Source of the DNA: UBA2030 sp049969475
Lineage (GTDB): Bacteria; Bacteroidota; Bacteroidia; Bacteroidales; TTA-H9
Length of the DNA stretch: 64,000 nucleotides
Direction of reading: 5' to 3'
Assembly (NCBI GenBank): GCA_049969475.1
Contig: JBMFOU010000005.1
Location: 68,975-132,974, forward strand
The notes beneath the pieces were generated by a model, which saw only the letters and a list, made by a program, of their open reading frames with translations, did no database searches and was not told the origin of the DNA. A program made the translations under genes and the position numbers. Positions 46,501 through 51,669 of this stretch are shown piece by piece. The stretch's first letter is position 1. Each line of letters starts with the position of its first letter.

Positions 46501-47096
46501 CACAACCCAAGCACACGACCACCTATACCGTAATCGGCACATCGCCATCAGGCTGTGTAGACAGTACCACCTATACTCTCCCTGTTTATCCTGCGCCTTA
46601 TGTAAACCTGGGCAAGGATCTCTATCTCTTTACCTGTGAACCTATTGTACTCGATGCTGGAGGTGGGGATGGCAACTGGTACTACGAATGGCAGGATGGC
46701 TCTAGAAAGCGCACTTACAAAGTATCTGAAAACGGTACTTATTGGGTGAAAGTGAGCAATGATGGATGTTCCAGAATTGACACCGTAAAGGTTCAGCTCT
46801 GCGAGGGATACCTGTGGGCTCCGACTGCCTTTACCCCCAACTCCGACGGTCTCAACGAAGTATTCAAAGTGGTAACTACCGATGAAACCGGGAAATTCCA
46901 GATGTATATCTACTCACGTAATGGACAGCTCGTATTCCAGACCGACGATATTTCTAAGGGATGGGATGGACGTGATATGAAAGGCAATATGTGCCCGGGA
47001 GGTGTATATGTCTGGAAAGTAGTGTATCAAGGCAAAGGTACCACGGCACCGGGTATCCAATACACGCGTACGGGTGCAGTTACATTGCTTAGATAA
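34554..47096 (+). CDS. Giant (about 4,180 aa) multi-repeat surface protein with T9SS type B sorting domain
   Basis: The signal peptide (LRVLLLLIIGLLVWGKPTWSQ) is followed by, in order: 16 Ig-like repeats of about 84 residues (bases 34918-39000; pattern QQPxxxSxCxG...ATGDSLxYQWxKNG..IPGAT...YxCxVxNxCG); an SprB-type repeat; seven propeller repeats (GGDDIFLAKYNNAGNLSWIRQAGG type, 39280-40530); a second SprB-type repeat; four ARWENxCG repeats; eight YC...FSGPGI repeats; nine more ARWENxCG repeats; PKD-like domains; an LGKD...LDAGGG domain; and a type B sorting domain (LWAPTAFTPNSDGLNEVF...WDGRDMKGNMCPGGVYVW) to the C-terminus. It resembles SprB-like gliding or adhesion proteins. Cleavage and display by T9SS is well supported by the C-terminus; the ligand is unknown. 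Confidence 0.9.
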   Translation: MTTTLTTRDKTSRNGLRVLLLLIIGLLVWGKPTWSQNSTINPDSVCINSTEPYRVDSTPGSRYVWTTFYGSGTINYLSDSSARINVTWNNSILTDTLYVTEINIYGCSGIPNKLIIKKFSIPDITLSASNINICEGTTLQISAVATGLSPYTYQWYHNGNPLPGANSATLSIPNVNATHGGQYTCQVSNACGTATSLNATVTILFNPIITLNPVNISTCPGNNIQLSVTNTGTEPITYQWYFNGNPLINTPPHIQGVNTPNLAINGMTYADTGTYHCVVSNTCASVSSSTAKVSINVPPSIINQPDSLSICNGQNALLAATVTGDSLNFQWFKNGVAIPGANTPILSFNPALYSDTANYTLTITNTCGSITTQNALLNMNIPPVIVAQTDSLSICDGQNAVFTTVVTGDSLNYQWYKNGNPIVGANSPILSFIPAHYADTGNYILEVYNNCGTASTQNALLNMNIPPVIMQQPQNISACLTETISFTVAATGDSLNYQWMKNGVNIPGAISSSLTLSNIQYTDTASYVCKIWNNCGEVYSQPGVLNINILPIITQQPLNYSSCLGSTASFSVAATGDSLQYQWKFNGLNIAGATSPTLVINPVTVANLGNYTCLVYNNCGSQLSAAAELTINIVPQIVVQPKNVSSCPGYSATFSVTATGDSLFYQWRKNGVNIPGATTSSLTINPVTYADTARYSVMVYNTCGQIISQNARLSINIPPVITSNPKKYSTCIGSSFTLSGAATGDSLFYQWEFQNVLNPFWTTVGGATSPTYFKTNVQYSDTGSYRLRVYNTCGTAYTASARVNVNIVPTIVQQPQNINTCTGQTEQFAVAATGDSLFYQWYKEGFPITGATSSTLSFNPVAYTDTANYTVMVYNTCGTVMSNQANLNINVPPTITLQPIDVLTCVGDYNIITLGYTGDSLQFQWIFNGVNLPGATNDTLVFNPVTLGDIGTYTVYIHNNCGDITSETVSLLANIDPTVIVDPVSVLTCLGNNETLEVGILALGSALPDFQWYKDGNLLPGQTSNILHLNNITVSDTGAYYCKLFNNCDTVYTDTAFVSVDLIPQIIQQPQNISTCIGNVESFTVLATGTRLKYQWYKDGNPVPGATSPTLAFNPVQASHMGTYYCKIWNHCGQINTQPVVLYMNVPPAITLNPTNQKACAGDNVILQVAATGDFINYQWFKDGNPVPGANAAVLQFNPVNYSHRGLYQCRVQNNCGTVWSNSVWVWVNTIPIITQQPQGISTCEGTNYTLSVTALGDSISYQWQLEGIDIPGATSNTYTLTNIQYNQTGNYTCYLSTRCGSIMTQQAKVSVNRVPVITQQPTDVNACEGDFVSIDFGITGDSLYFQWYKEGNTISGATQASLQFPAISTADRGIYRCHIWNTCGEAWTVNVNVWVNILPGVATQPISQTRCENDSVSFRITPVGDNITLQWYHNNQPIPGATANVYSIPVVAFADAGQYFCRVTSNTCGFYDSDIVTLNVIQKFAVNALVTNITCNGNNDGAIDLTLTGATSPVNYRWSNGIHSEDLINLSPGFYSVYIRDANNCFEKKTFEVGEPDVLAFVHDTTTFSNVLRQGGLGNDMIMDIKTDSYGNTYVTGKFQGTATFQTQSLTSYGGDDIFLAKYNNAGNLSWIRQAGGSLNDVGRSLTLDSLGNIYLTGSFEVMAWFGSTQISGNGGSDIFVAKYNNNGTLQWVKNFGGFFDDQGNTIASTEGGYTWLAGSIQGITSFGNIPIISNGGDDAFILKLSPEGNVQWVKNAGGTSEDMAYGIAVDIAEDATMVGRFQSTASFGTTTLTSAGNNDIFIAKYSPVGNLKWARRAGGTGNDLARAIRTDYSQNIYFVGSFEGNATFGTLTLTSKGLKDAFVAKYDKGGNPLWLRNIGGTNIDNAKTLDVDALGSAYVAGAFRNSMTLGDKTLTSAGSSDIFVVKYNTAGIRVWSQQAGGPAADSAMAIAFRPDKNLALGGSFGATATFGATSLISQGMDDSFLARLNQVAIPTPPVVQNTLCFGGNQGSIDLTVGGGTLPYSYLWSTGASTEDLLNLQAGTYWVFIKDANLCELNSQFTITNQFPFPTPPVAATVNRDYFCTTDPGNIVLTATGGSGDYVAWYTSSCGGSLVGTGNPLTIPSPDVTTTYYARWENACGASTCTEVTVHVIDLPVPPTSAVATPNPICEGTAYITLSAMGGQGEILKWYINGCGVQEIGTGTPLTVPAPVVPTTYYARWESACGASSCATVTVDVTPLPQPVTNVTASANPICFNHTDPITLTATGGSGDVLKWSANICGGTVIGMGNSILIDPPTVTTTYYAFWENSCGISICDSITIVVIPNPQPPTSILTSNNFFCAGTLPTITLSAIGGNGETLRWFTGYCGSTNIVGTGTTITIPAPTTTNVYYARWENSCGVSPCAFQTVTVYPQPTVFFSGLDPNYCVNGNNVLLTGNQAPNGYFSGPGIVNNGNGTAWFSPSIAGVGGPYQITYTFTNSNGCTQSQTQTTTVHDIPFVNFVGLANSYCINATPVTLTGNHAPQGYFSGPGITSSVNGIGIFDPSVAGVGTHQISYTYSDNWGCENTATKTVTVINLPVVDFAGLLSAYCIDANPVTLTGNHAPQGFFSGLGVTNIGLGQAIFDPQAAGVGGPYPVTYTYSDPNGCSNSKTKFVIVNPLPVASFTGLMPEYCLNEDQDTLVGNMVPLGTFSGPGITDNGNGTAFFNPAGAGAGGPYAITYSYTDGNGCSANQTQTTIVRPLPTVFFTGLNPMYCVNANPANLVGNKAPFGTFSGPGITDNGNGTATFNPAVAGVGTHQITYSYTDNSGCTNSQTKTVVINPLPNVYFTGLAPSYCANSPFALLTGSQVPYGTFTGPGILDLGNGKARFYPNQAGVGGPFVITYTYIDNNACMGTFSDTTEVLPLPQLSVSGIDPVYCVNAAPDTLTGNMAPLGTFSGPGITDLLIGKALFNPAAAGVGGPYTITYAYTDPTAGCSSTVSYQVNVAPLPQVSFNTLAAGYCVNNGPVILSGSHKPYGAFTGTGVTDYGNGTGIFDPAVAGVGGPYQITYSYTDPNGCSGSQTQSTSVYPLPVAPASIVASANNFCTGTIPNITLYAIGGSGNVVKWYTNSCGGTLIGQGQNIVIPSPADTTVYFARWENQCGASECASIQINIIHYPVAPQLVMSSHNDFCSQSVDSITLTGIGGSGQVFKWFGESCGGTLVGIGTPMKIAAPVSTTTYYGRWETGCGPSACQSVTVNVFPLTTPPDSLTVNHNNFCQGTIPNITLKAWGGTGDFVEWYADACGTLPIGNQQQITIPAPDTTTTYFARWINNCDSSICQSITIQVNPQAMPPDTITLDNNNFCAGTVGIVTLTASGGSGNYIEWFEGSCGGTVVSNNNPLLINAPTQTTTYYARWVNDCGPSACTPVTITVIPQPMQPDSLTVDTNYFCQAYNGIILLRGFGGLGDTLQWFANSCNGDYIGKGTELRIPAPDTTTWYFARWINSCGESACDSIKVVVDEPLPLDSVWVDRPIVCFDDPGKIKLFASGGYGTTIQWFANSCGGTPIGTGSMLQINSPTLTTKYYARWENHCGVTACDTVEVLVIPQAQPPMLITADTNYFCPNTVSTITLTAFGGYGDTLSGYGDTLRWFANSCGGLEIGTGTSITIPAPVKTTTYYARWENHCSTSECLAFTVVVDVPKPVTAVWSDTNNFCQGTVEDITLMAYGGYGEFLRWYSFDGTNYNLLATGQPFNLFAPDTTTTYYVRWENHCGNSEWNSITIKVNTPVAPPMIAVDTNGFCSDYGLPITLSASGGNGDTLRWFTNACGGTEVGIGNPLTIPAPTVTTTYYARYENICGISDCNTLTVDVIPAPIIFAGEVDSVCEKGVYQISKANVANFTNIWWTTSGKGTFDDNTSLMPVYSLGSEEFETRDTIYLTLHAQGLSPCGIYKDSLMLIVNPLPVITFFPADTAICSDSSLMIATAGAATYQWKPTTGLTQIAGDYYKAQPKHTTTYTVIGTSPSGCVDSTTYTLPVYPAPYVNLGKDLYLFTCEPIVLDAGGGDGNWYYEWQDGSRKRTYKVSENGTYWVKVSNDGCSRIDTVKVQLCEGYLWAPTAFTPNSDGLNEVFKVVTTDETGKFQMYIYSRNGQLVFQTDDISKGWDGRDMKGNMCPGGVYVWKVVYQGKGTTAPGIQYTRTGAVTLLR
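34918..39000 (+). repeat. Array of 16 Ig-like coding repeats, period about 252 bp
   Basis: Repeat starts fall near 34918, 35174, 35447, 35699, 35951, 36206, 36455, 36710, 36977, 37230, 37482, 37743, 37995, 38247, 38499 and 38751. Each has the paired Cys of an Ig fold (the first in SxCxG, the second in YxCxV), a central W in YQW, and a closing N(C)CG. The repeats have diverged in DNA sequence, so the array is old rather than freshly expanded. Confidence 0.85.
39280..40530 (+). repeat. Seven propeller repeats (SBBP-like)
   Basis: Seven units of about 60 residues with the pattern GNDxxxxIxxDxxGNxYxxGxFxGxxxFGxxxLxSxGxxDxFxxKYxxxGxLxWxRxAGG. Seven units fit a seven-bladed beta-propeller. Flanked on both sides by SprB-type repeats (39002-39222 and 40549-40755). 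Confidence 0.8.
40765..41795 (+). repeat. Four ARWENxCG-type repeats (first array)
   Basis: About 85-residue units with a starting FC/IC, a central TLTATGGSGD..KWY..SCGG..VGTG..LTIP.P..TTTYYARWENxCG core and a P-rich linker. Confidence 0.75.
41797..43760 (+). repeat. Eight YCVN...FSGPGI repeats
   Basis: About 82-residue units: FxGLxPxYCVNxxPxxLTGNxAPxGxFSGPGIxDxGNGTAxFxPxxAGVGGPYxITYxYTDxNGC. The middle units are quite alike in DNA (for example around 42610-42720 and 42860-42960), a sign of more recent duplication than in the Ig array. Confidence 0.78.
43762..46095 (+). repeat. Nine ARWENxCG-type repeats (second array)
   Basis: Same unit as at 40765-41795. One copy (around 45390-45430) holds an internal imperfect 21-bp tandem duplication that codes for GYGDTLS then GYGDTLR. 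Confidence 0.75.
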
Positions 47097-47120
47097 ATCC
47101 ACTAACCTATCATTGATAAC

Positions 47121-47158
47121 AGGGCTGCTTCGATGGATGAGGCAGCCCTTTATTTTAT
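47121..47158 (+). terminator. Terminator after the giant gene
   Basis: AGGGCTGC (47121-47128) pairs with GCAGCCCT (47142-47149), followed by TTATTTTATT, 25 bases past the stop codon. Confidence 0.75.
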
Positions 47159-47729
47159 TATCGGGAAGATTATTACGAGTGTATTTAAAGCTGAACTAAG
47201 CAAATCCCCAAAGCAAATACAACCCATATACCCAGGTTCTCCAAAGCATCCAGGAAAAGATCTCATGGGATTTGATGCTCCACTACTTTGCTCTGCCCAA
47301 GGCTGACCAGTTAAAGCAGCAGAAGCTGGTCTATCTATACAAAACACTAGCTGAGCCCAAAACTACGGTTGCAGTTCTTAAGCCTAACAACGGACTTAAC
47401 ATCGCTGTAAATAGCTTTCAATGACATGAACTTTGATGACGAAATAAGAGTCATGGAGAATCTCATATATCTGGCAACAGAGGGGTCAAATAACACTAAA
47501 TTATCTTTGCGCAGGCACAAGTTCGGCATATAGCATCAAGATATATCAAAGAGAATACAGAGGCTCATCTAAAAGCCTGGAAAATCGAATCAGCGGATAG
47601 AATGGGATTTTAAATAGGAATAGGATAAATCCTTTGTTCTATAAATAGCATTGCGCTATATACATTCCCTGGGAAATTACGAAAATTCAAGTGGCAGCTT
47701 TTCTGGTTCTGGATCAAGCGAAATGATAA
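47159..47729. other. Gene-poor stretch of about 570 bp with a possible decayed coding remnant
   Basis: No convincing gene. An open stretch at 47200-47424 on the plus strand (74 codons, no ATG near its beginning) reads SKYNPYTQVLQSIQEKISWD and later KLVYLYKTLAEPKTTVAVL, protein-like but not recognised. A 35-codon ATG frame starts at 47426. Both may be fragments of a broken gene. No inverted repeats or transposase motifs were seen. Confidence 0.4.
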
Positions 47730-47763
47730 AAACAAAAGCCGGCCCCTTAACGGAAGCCGGCTT
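47730..47763 (-). terminator. Terminator of the C10 peptidase gene
   Basis: On the minus strand AAGCCGGC (47763-47756) pairs with GCCGGCTT (47743-47736), followed by TTGTTTTT, 23 bases past the stop codon. Confidence 0.75.
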
Positions 47764-47785
47764 CTAGTTGTCAGATTATTTAAAA

Positions 47786-49888
47786 TCAACGAATTACTAC
47801 TTTTCTGGTATAAACTCCATTTTCGCTTTCAAACTTCAGGATATAAATTCCTTTGGCAAGCGATTGCACCGGGATTTGTTTTTCGTAAGAGCCCATGAAG
47901 GAACTTAGATTTTCGGAGTAAACCAGGGTACCGGTCATGGAGCTCAGCTGAATACGTAGATTCTGTGGCTGGGCTGAGGTGAAGCTGAGGTTAAGATAAT
48001 CATGGACCGGATTGGGCCAGAGATGGAATTCCGAGAAAAGTTGATCGGGTTCCATACCAACGTTTAGCGTTTCGTAATGTACCTGCCAACCTTTATAGTT
48101 GAAAGCTCCATCGGTTTTCCAAATTAAATAGAATTGCCCACTCGGGGAGGTGATGGGATCAGGAGCAGTGCCAGGAGCGTAAACGCCACTTATGGTTGCC
48201 AATAACTGTTGGGTTTTTAAATCATAAACTTTCAACCAGTCGTTATCTGGCTCGCTTTCAAAGTAATCGAAATAAAGGGTAACAGATGAGGCATAAGGAG
48301 GTGTGATTTTATACATGCAATTGGAGTTGGGTACATAATTAAAACTCCCGGAACCATCATCAAACGTTGCCGAATAATCCGTATAAGTCTTTGTTCCTGA
48401 ACAGAATGTTGGCCGGTTGGCCTGGAAGTTAAGTAACCATCCCTGGGCCTGTCCATTCCCGTTGGTAACCATGTGCAGAAGTACCTTATTTCCATTTGAA
48501 GTGAACTGGGATGGAAGTGAACTACCTGAGTATTTGCCAACCAGAGGGGCTGTAACATCCGCTCCATTGTATATATATAGAGTGTCGCCAGCTTGCATAT
48601 CGAAACGCTGGAAGGATACTGTGATACTAGTCACAGAATCAGTATCTGTTTGAGGGTTAAGCAACCATTTAGCACTGGCATTATTAAGGTAAGGAGCTAC
48701 CGGGCCTGAACCATCTTCAAGGGTTCCCACCATGTCTTTGATCTCGGTGAAGTCGGTGGTGTAATAGGGATACCCTGAGCCAGGCTTAAAGTTACGAACC
48801 ATGGCCTGCTGGGTTGTGAAACCTCCGGCATTAGCTAAGGTGTAATAGCCGTTCATATAGCCATCCCACCCAAAATTAAAATGGAAGTTGCGGGGCGTCT
48901 GATCATCGTAGCCATCAACCACAAAGGCATGACCTGCAGCGCTACCAGCTTCCACTCCAGAGTAGTATACTGGATTTCCCTGATCGATCTGCTCTTTCAC
49001 CATTCCTTCCCAAACCGTAGCCGTATAGGCCTGACGCTGAAGGAACTGAATTTGATTATCATATTTGAAATAAGTTCTGGCAGCGTAGGGTACATCACTC
49101 GACTGGGCTCCGGAACCTGTGGGTCCATAATTCATTTTAACAGATACACCCGTATGATAGCTGATAAGTGCAATAGGAAGATTTAGGGTATTAGGGCAGG
49201 TATTAACCATCCCGTTCCAGTTATATTGTGTCTCTCCAAAATTGGCCGAAATGTAACCATAAGGAGGCAAGTAATAGGTTTGCGAGCCCTGGCCCTGCAA
49301 AGGCCAACGCCAGTAATACATGATCTGACTCATGGCTGTGGCAACACAGCCTGCATAAACGTGTCCGCCGGGTCCTGAGGCATTAGCTGGACACAGATAA
49401 TTGTAAGGATCATCCTGATTCCATTCGGCAGGCACCAAGGGATCAACTCCTTTGGATCCGTTTTTCAATGAGCGGCCCTCCAATAAACGGTTCCATACAT
49501 CAGCAATTTCTTCTGTGGCTTCTACTGCGTTTTGCCTTAGATACAGAATTTGGTCACGATAATCAGCCATCATTCCTTTAAATCCCTCGGGCTGAGGCCG
49601 CGAAGGATCATAACTTCCCTTAAGATTATATCCGATAATTGGATAAAAGGAATCGTCTGCAGATATAATAGCAAATCCCCCACCCACAAAATTGAAAACA
49701 TACATCACTACCTCATCATTGGACTTGAGGGTATGCACCTGGGCCACCTGACCGAGTTTTCCAGCCTGCATGGCATAAAGATTCAGGGCTGCCTGCTGTG
49801 CTCTCTGTTCAGGGATAAAGGCACCCATCATGTGTAAGGCCATAAACGAGAACAAGGCCAACATTAAAAGTTTCAGTTTTCTCATCAT
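47786..49888 (-). CDS. Secreted C10 (streptopain-type) cysteine peptidase with two CUB-like domains and T9SS type A domain
   Basis: A 700-residue protein. Signal peptide to about residue 23; a propeptide (Spi-like, about 25-130); the C10 catalytic domain with nucleophile C181 (HVYAGCVATAMSQIM) and His320 (AAGHAFVVDGYD), followed by HFNFGWDGYMNGYY; two CUB-like domains (DTLYIYNGADVTAPLVGKYSG; DWLKVYDLKTQQLLA); and the C-terminal T9SS type A domain (FHLWPNPVHDYLNL...GIYILKFESENGVYTRKVVIR). It should be secreted across the outer membrane by T9SS and act as an extracellular protease, possibly processing neighbouring surface proteins. It lies on the opposite strand, downstream of the giant gene. 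Confidence 0.93.
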   Translation of the reverse strand: MMRKLKLLMLALFSFMALHMMGAFIPEQRAQQAALNLYAMQAGKLGQVAQVHTLKSNDEVVMYVFNFVGGGFAIISADDSFYPIIGYNLKGSYDPSRPQPEGFKGMMADYRDQILYLRQNAVEATEEIADVWNRLLEGRSLKNGSKGVDPLVPAEWNQDDPYNYLCPANASGPGGHVYAGCVATAMSQIMYYWRWPLQGQGSQTYYLPPYGYISANFGETQYNWNGMVNTCPNTLNLPIALISYHTGVSVKMNYGPTGSGAQSSDVPYAARTYFKYDNQIQFLQRQAYTATVWEGMVKEQIDQGNPVYYSGVEAGSAAGHAFVVDGYDDQTPRNFHFNFGWDGYMNGYYTLANAGGFTTQQAMVRNFKPGSGYPYYTTDFTEIKDMVGTLEDGSGPVAPYLNNASAKWLLNPQTDTDSVTSITVSFQRFDMQAGDTLYIYNGADVTAPLVGKYSGSSLPSQFTSNGNKVLLHMVTNGNGQAQGWLLNFQANRPTFCSGTKTYTDYSATFDDGSGSFNYVPNSNCMYKITPPYASSVTLYFDYFESEPDNDWLKVYDLKTQQLLATISGVYAPGTAPDPITSPSGQFYLIWKTDGAFNYKGWQVHYETLNVGMEPDQLFSEFHLWPNPVHDYLNLSFTSAQPQNLRIQLSSMTGTLVYSENLSSFMGSYEKQIPVQSLAKGIYILKFESENGVYTRKVVIR

Positions 49889-49918
49889 GTTTGAAGTTCT
49901 TGATTAGAAATTAGTGGG

Positions 49919-49926
49919 CAAAAATA
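49919..49926 (-). promoter_or_regulatory. -7 promoter box of the C10 peptidase gene
   Basis: TATTTTTG on the minus strand, 30 bases upstream of the start codon; no clear -33. Confidence 0.42.
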
Positions 49927-49977
49927 ATGAAAATAAACCCGAAAACCTTTGCGTTAAATAATCTTTAACACATTAGC

Positions 49978-49985
49978 TACCTTTG
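49978..49985 (+). promoter_or_regulatory. -7 promoter box of the pyridoxal kinase gene
   Basis: TACCTTTG, 18 bases before ATG 50004. It overlaps an alternative in-frame TTG at 49983 and so argues against that start. Confidence 0.5.
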
Positions 49986-50003
49986 CCCTTTATTCATAGA
50001 AAA

Positions 50004-50876
50004 ATGATTCAACCCATACGTCGCGTAGCAGCCATTCATGATCTTTCAGGCTTTGGTAAAGCCTCGCTAACAGTGGTTATTCCGATTCTCTCCACAATGG
50101 GCATCCAGGTCTGCCCTTTGCCCACGGCAGTCCTATCTACCCATAGCAAATTCAAAGGCTTCCACATGCACGACCTGACTGACGAAATGGAGCCCATTAT
50201 GAAACACTGGAAATCTCTTGATTTACAATTCGATGCCATTTACAGTGGTTTTTTGGGAAGTGCTCGTCAGATTAATATTGTAGAACAGTTCATCCAGGAA
50301 TTTAGCACTCCCGATACATTCATAGTTATCGACCCAGTGCTGGGTGACGACGGAAGGCTCTATTCCACCATGAATGAAGAGATGGTGCGGGGTATGAAGC
50401 AACTGGTCTCCAAGGCCGGAATTATCACTCCCAATCTGACCGAACTGGCATTATTGATTGATGAAGAATATCGTACCGATATATCTGAGACAGAAATCCG
50501 ACAATGGATTCAAAGAGCGGTGAATCTGGGGCCCGAAACGGTAATTCTTACCAGTGTGCCTCAGCACGGTAATCCCCGCCGAACAGCCGTATTAGCTTAT
50601 AGCAAAAAGGACGGTCGTTGCTGGAAAGTGAGCTGCGACTACATTCCGGCCAATTATCCCGGCACGGGCGACGCGTTTGCAAGCATCATCACGGGTTCAT
50701 TATTACAGGGCGATAGCCTCCCTATTGCCCTCGACCGGGCGGTTCAATTCATCTCATATGCTATAAGGGCTACCTTTGGCTATCAACGCGATGCCACCGA
50801 TGGTTTGCTACTCGAAAGAGTACTCAACAACCTGCATGCACCGGTGCAGGTTAGCAGTTACGAATTGCTCGACTAA
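50004..50876 (+). CDS. pdxY: Pyridoxal/pyridoxamine kinase
   Basis: A 290-residue ribokinase-fold kinase that phosphorylates vitamin B6 vitamers. Motifs are HDLSGFGKASLT near the N-terminus, TAVLSTHS, YSGFLGS, VIDPVLGDDGRLYS, TPNLTELALL and the anion-hole/catalytic NYPGTGDAFAS with the general base Asp. These match the PdxY/PdxK family rather than the HMP kinase ThiD. The ATG at 50004 fits the promoter box just upstream. Convergent with mazG (5 bases between the stops). PLP supply is relevant to several enzymes here, but that is ordinary housekeeping. Confidence 0.9.
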   Translation: MIQPIRRVAAIHDLSGFGKASLTVVIPILSTMGIQVCPLPTAVLSTHSKFKGFHMHDLTDEMEPIMKHWKSLDLQFDAIYSGFLGSARQINIVEQFIQEFSTPDTFIVIDPVLGDDGRLYSTMNEEMVRGMKQLVSKAGIITPNLTELALLIDEEYRTDISETEIRQWIQRAVNLGPETVILTSVPQHGNPRRTAVLAYSKKDGRCWKVSCDYIPANYPGTGDAFASIITGSLLQGDSLPIALDRAVQFISYAIRATFGYQRDATDGLLLERVLNNLHAPVQVSSYELLD

Positions 50877-50881
50877 TACAA

Positions 50882-51661
50882 CTATTCTTCTTTTTTCGAC
50901 TCTTCCCAGAAAACGTCCATTTCGGCAAGGCTCATTTCTGTGAGCTTACGTCCGCTTTCTTCAGCTTTCTTTTCGATATAGGCAAAGCGCCTGAGAAACT
51001 TCCGGTTGGTATTTTCCAGTGCATCCTCCGGATTTACCTTGATAAATCGGGCATAGTTGACCAGGGCAAATAATAGATCGCCAAACTCCGACTCGAGGCG
51101 GCTTGGGTCGGCCCCATGGTCTACCTCATACTTAAGTTCAGTGAGCTCTTCCATCACCTTATTCCATACTTGTTCCATATTTTCCCAATCGAAACCAACT
51201 CCACTCACTTTTTCCTGCATTCGGTATGCTTTCACCAGTGGAGGCAGCGACCGGGGAACACCCTCCAGTACCGACTTTTTACCCTCACGTTCCAATTTAA
51301 TCTTCTCCCAATTATCAGCCACCTCTTCGGCGCTGTTAACCTTCACCTCTCCAAAAATATGAGGATGCCGGTTGATGAGTTTGCGATTGATGCCCTCGAG
51401 TACATCGGCCATGTCAAAGGCGTTTGTTTCGCTGCCTATTTTGGCATAAAACGCGATATGTAGCATCAAGTCGCCTAATTCTCCACAGATGGCCTTGGAG
51501 TTTTTGCTCAACAGAGCATCCGAAAGTTCATAGGTTTCTTCGATAGTTAAATGGCGGAGTGATTCATTGGTTTGCTCACGGTCCCACGGACATTCTGCCC
51601 GCAACCGATCCATGATTTCCAGTAATTCGGCAAATTTCTCAATGGCTTTTTGATGTTTCAT
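50882..51661 (-). CDS. mazG: Nucleoside triphosphate pyrophosphohydrolase MazG
   Basis: A 259-residue house-cleaning NTPase that hydrolyses nucleoside triphosphates to monophosphates and pyrophosphate. Two MazG helical domains are visible: the first with CPWDREQTNESLRHLTIEETYEL and GELGDLMLHI, the second with EELTELKYEV and EFGDLLFALVNYAR, each with the ExxE and ExxD metal ligands. VLEGVPRSLPPLVKAYRMQEK links the domains as in E. coli MazG. I chose ATG 51661; an in-frame TTG at 51673 overlaps the upstream kinase stop. It follows the histidine kinase gene directly on the same strand. Confidence 0.93.
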   Translation of the reverse strand: MKHQKAIEKFAELLEIMDRLRAECPWDREQTNESLRHLTIEETYELSDALLSKNSKAICGELGDLMLHIAFYAKIGSETNAFDMADVLEGINRKLINRHPHIFGEVKVNSAEEVADNWEKIKLEREGKKSVLEGVPRSLPPLVKAYRMQEKVSGVGFDWENMEQVWNKVMEELTELKYEVDHGADPSRLESEFGDLLFALVNYARFIKVNPEDALENTNRKFLRRFAYIEKKAEESGRKLTEMSLAEMDVFWEESKKEE

Positions 51662-51669
51662 TCCCCTTC

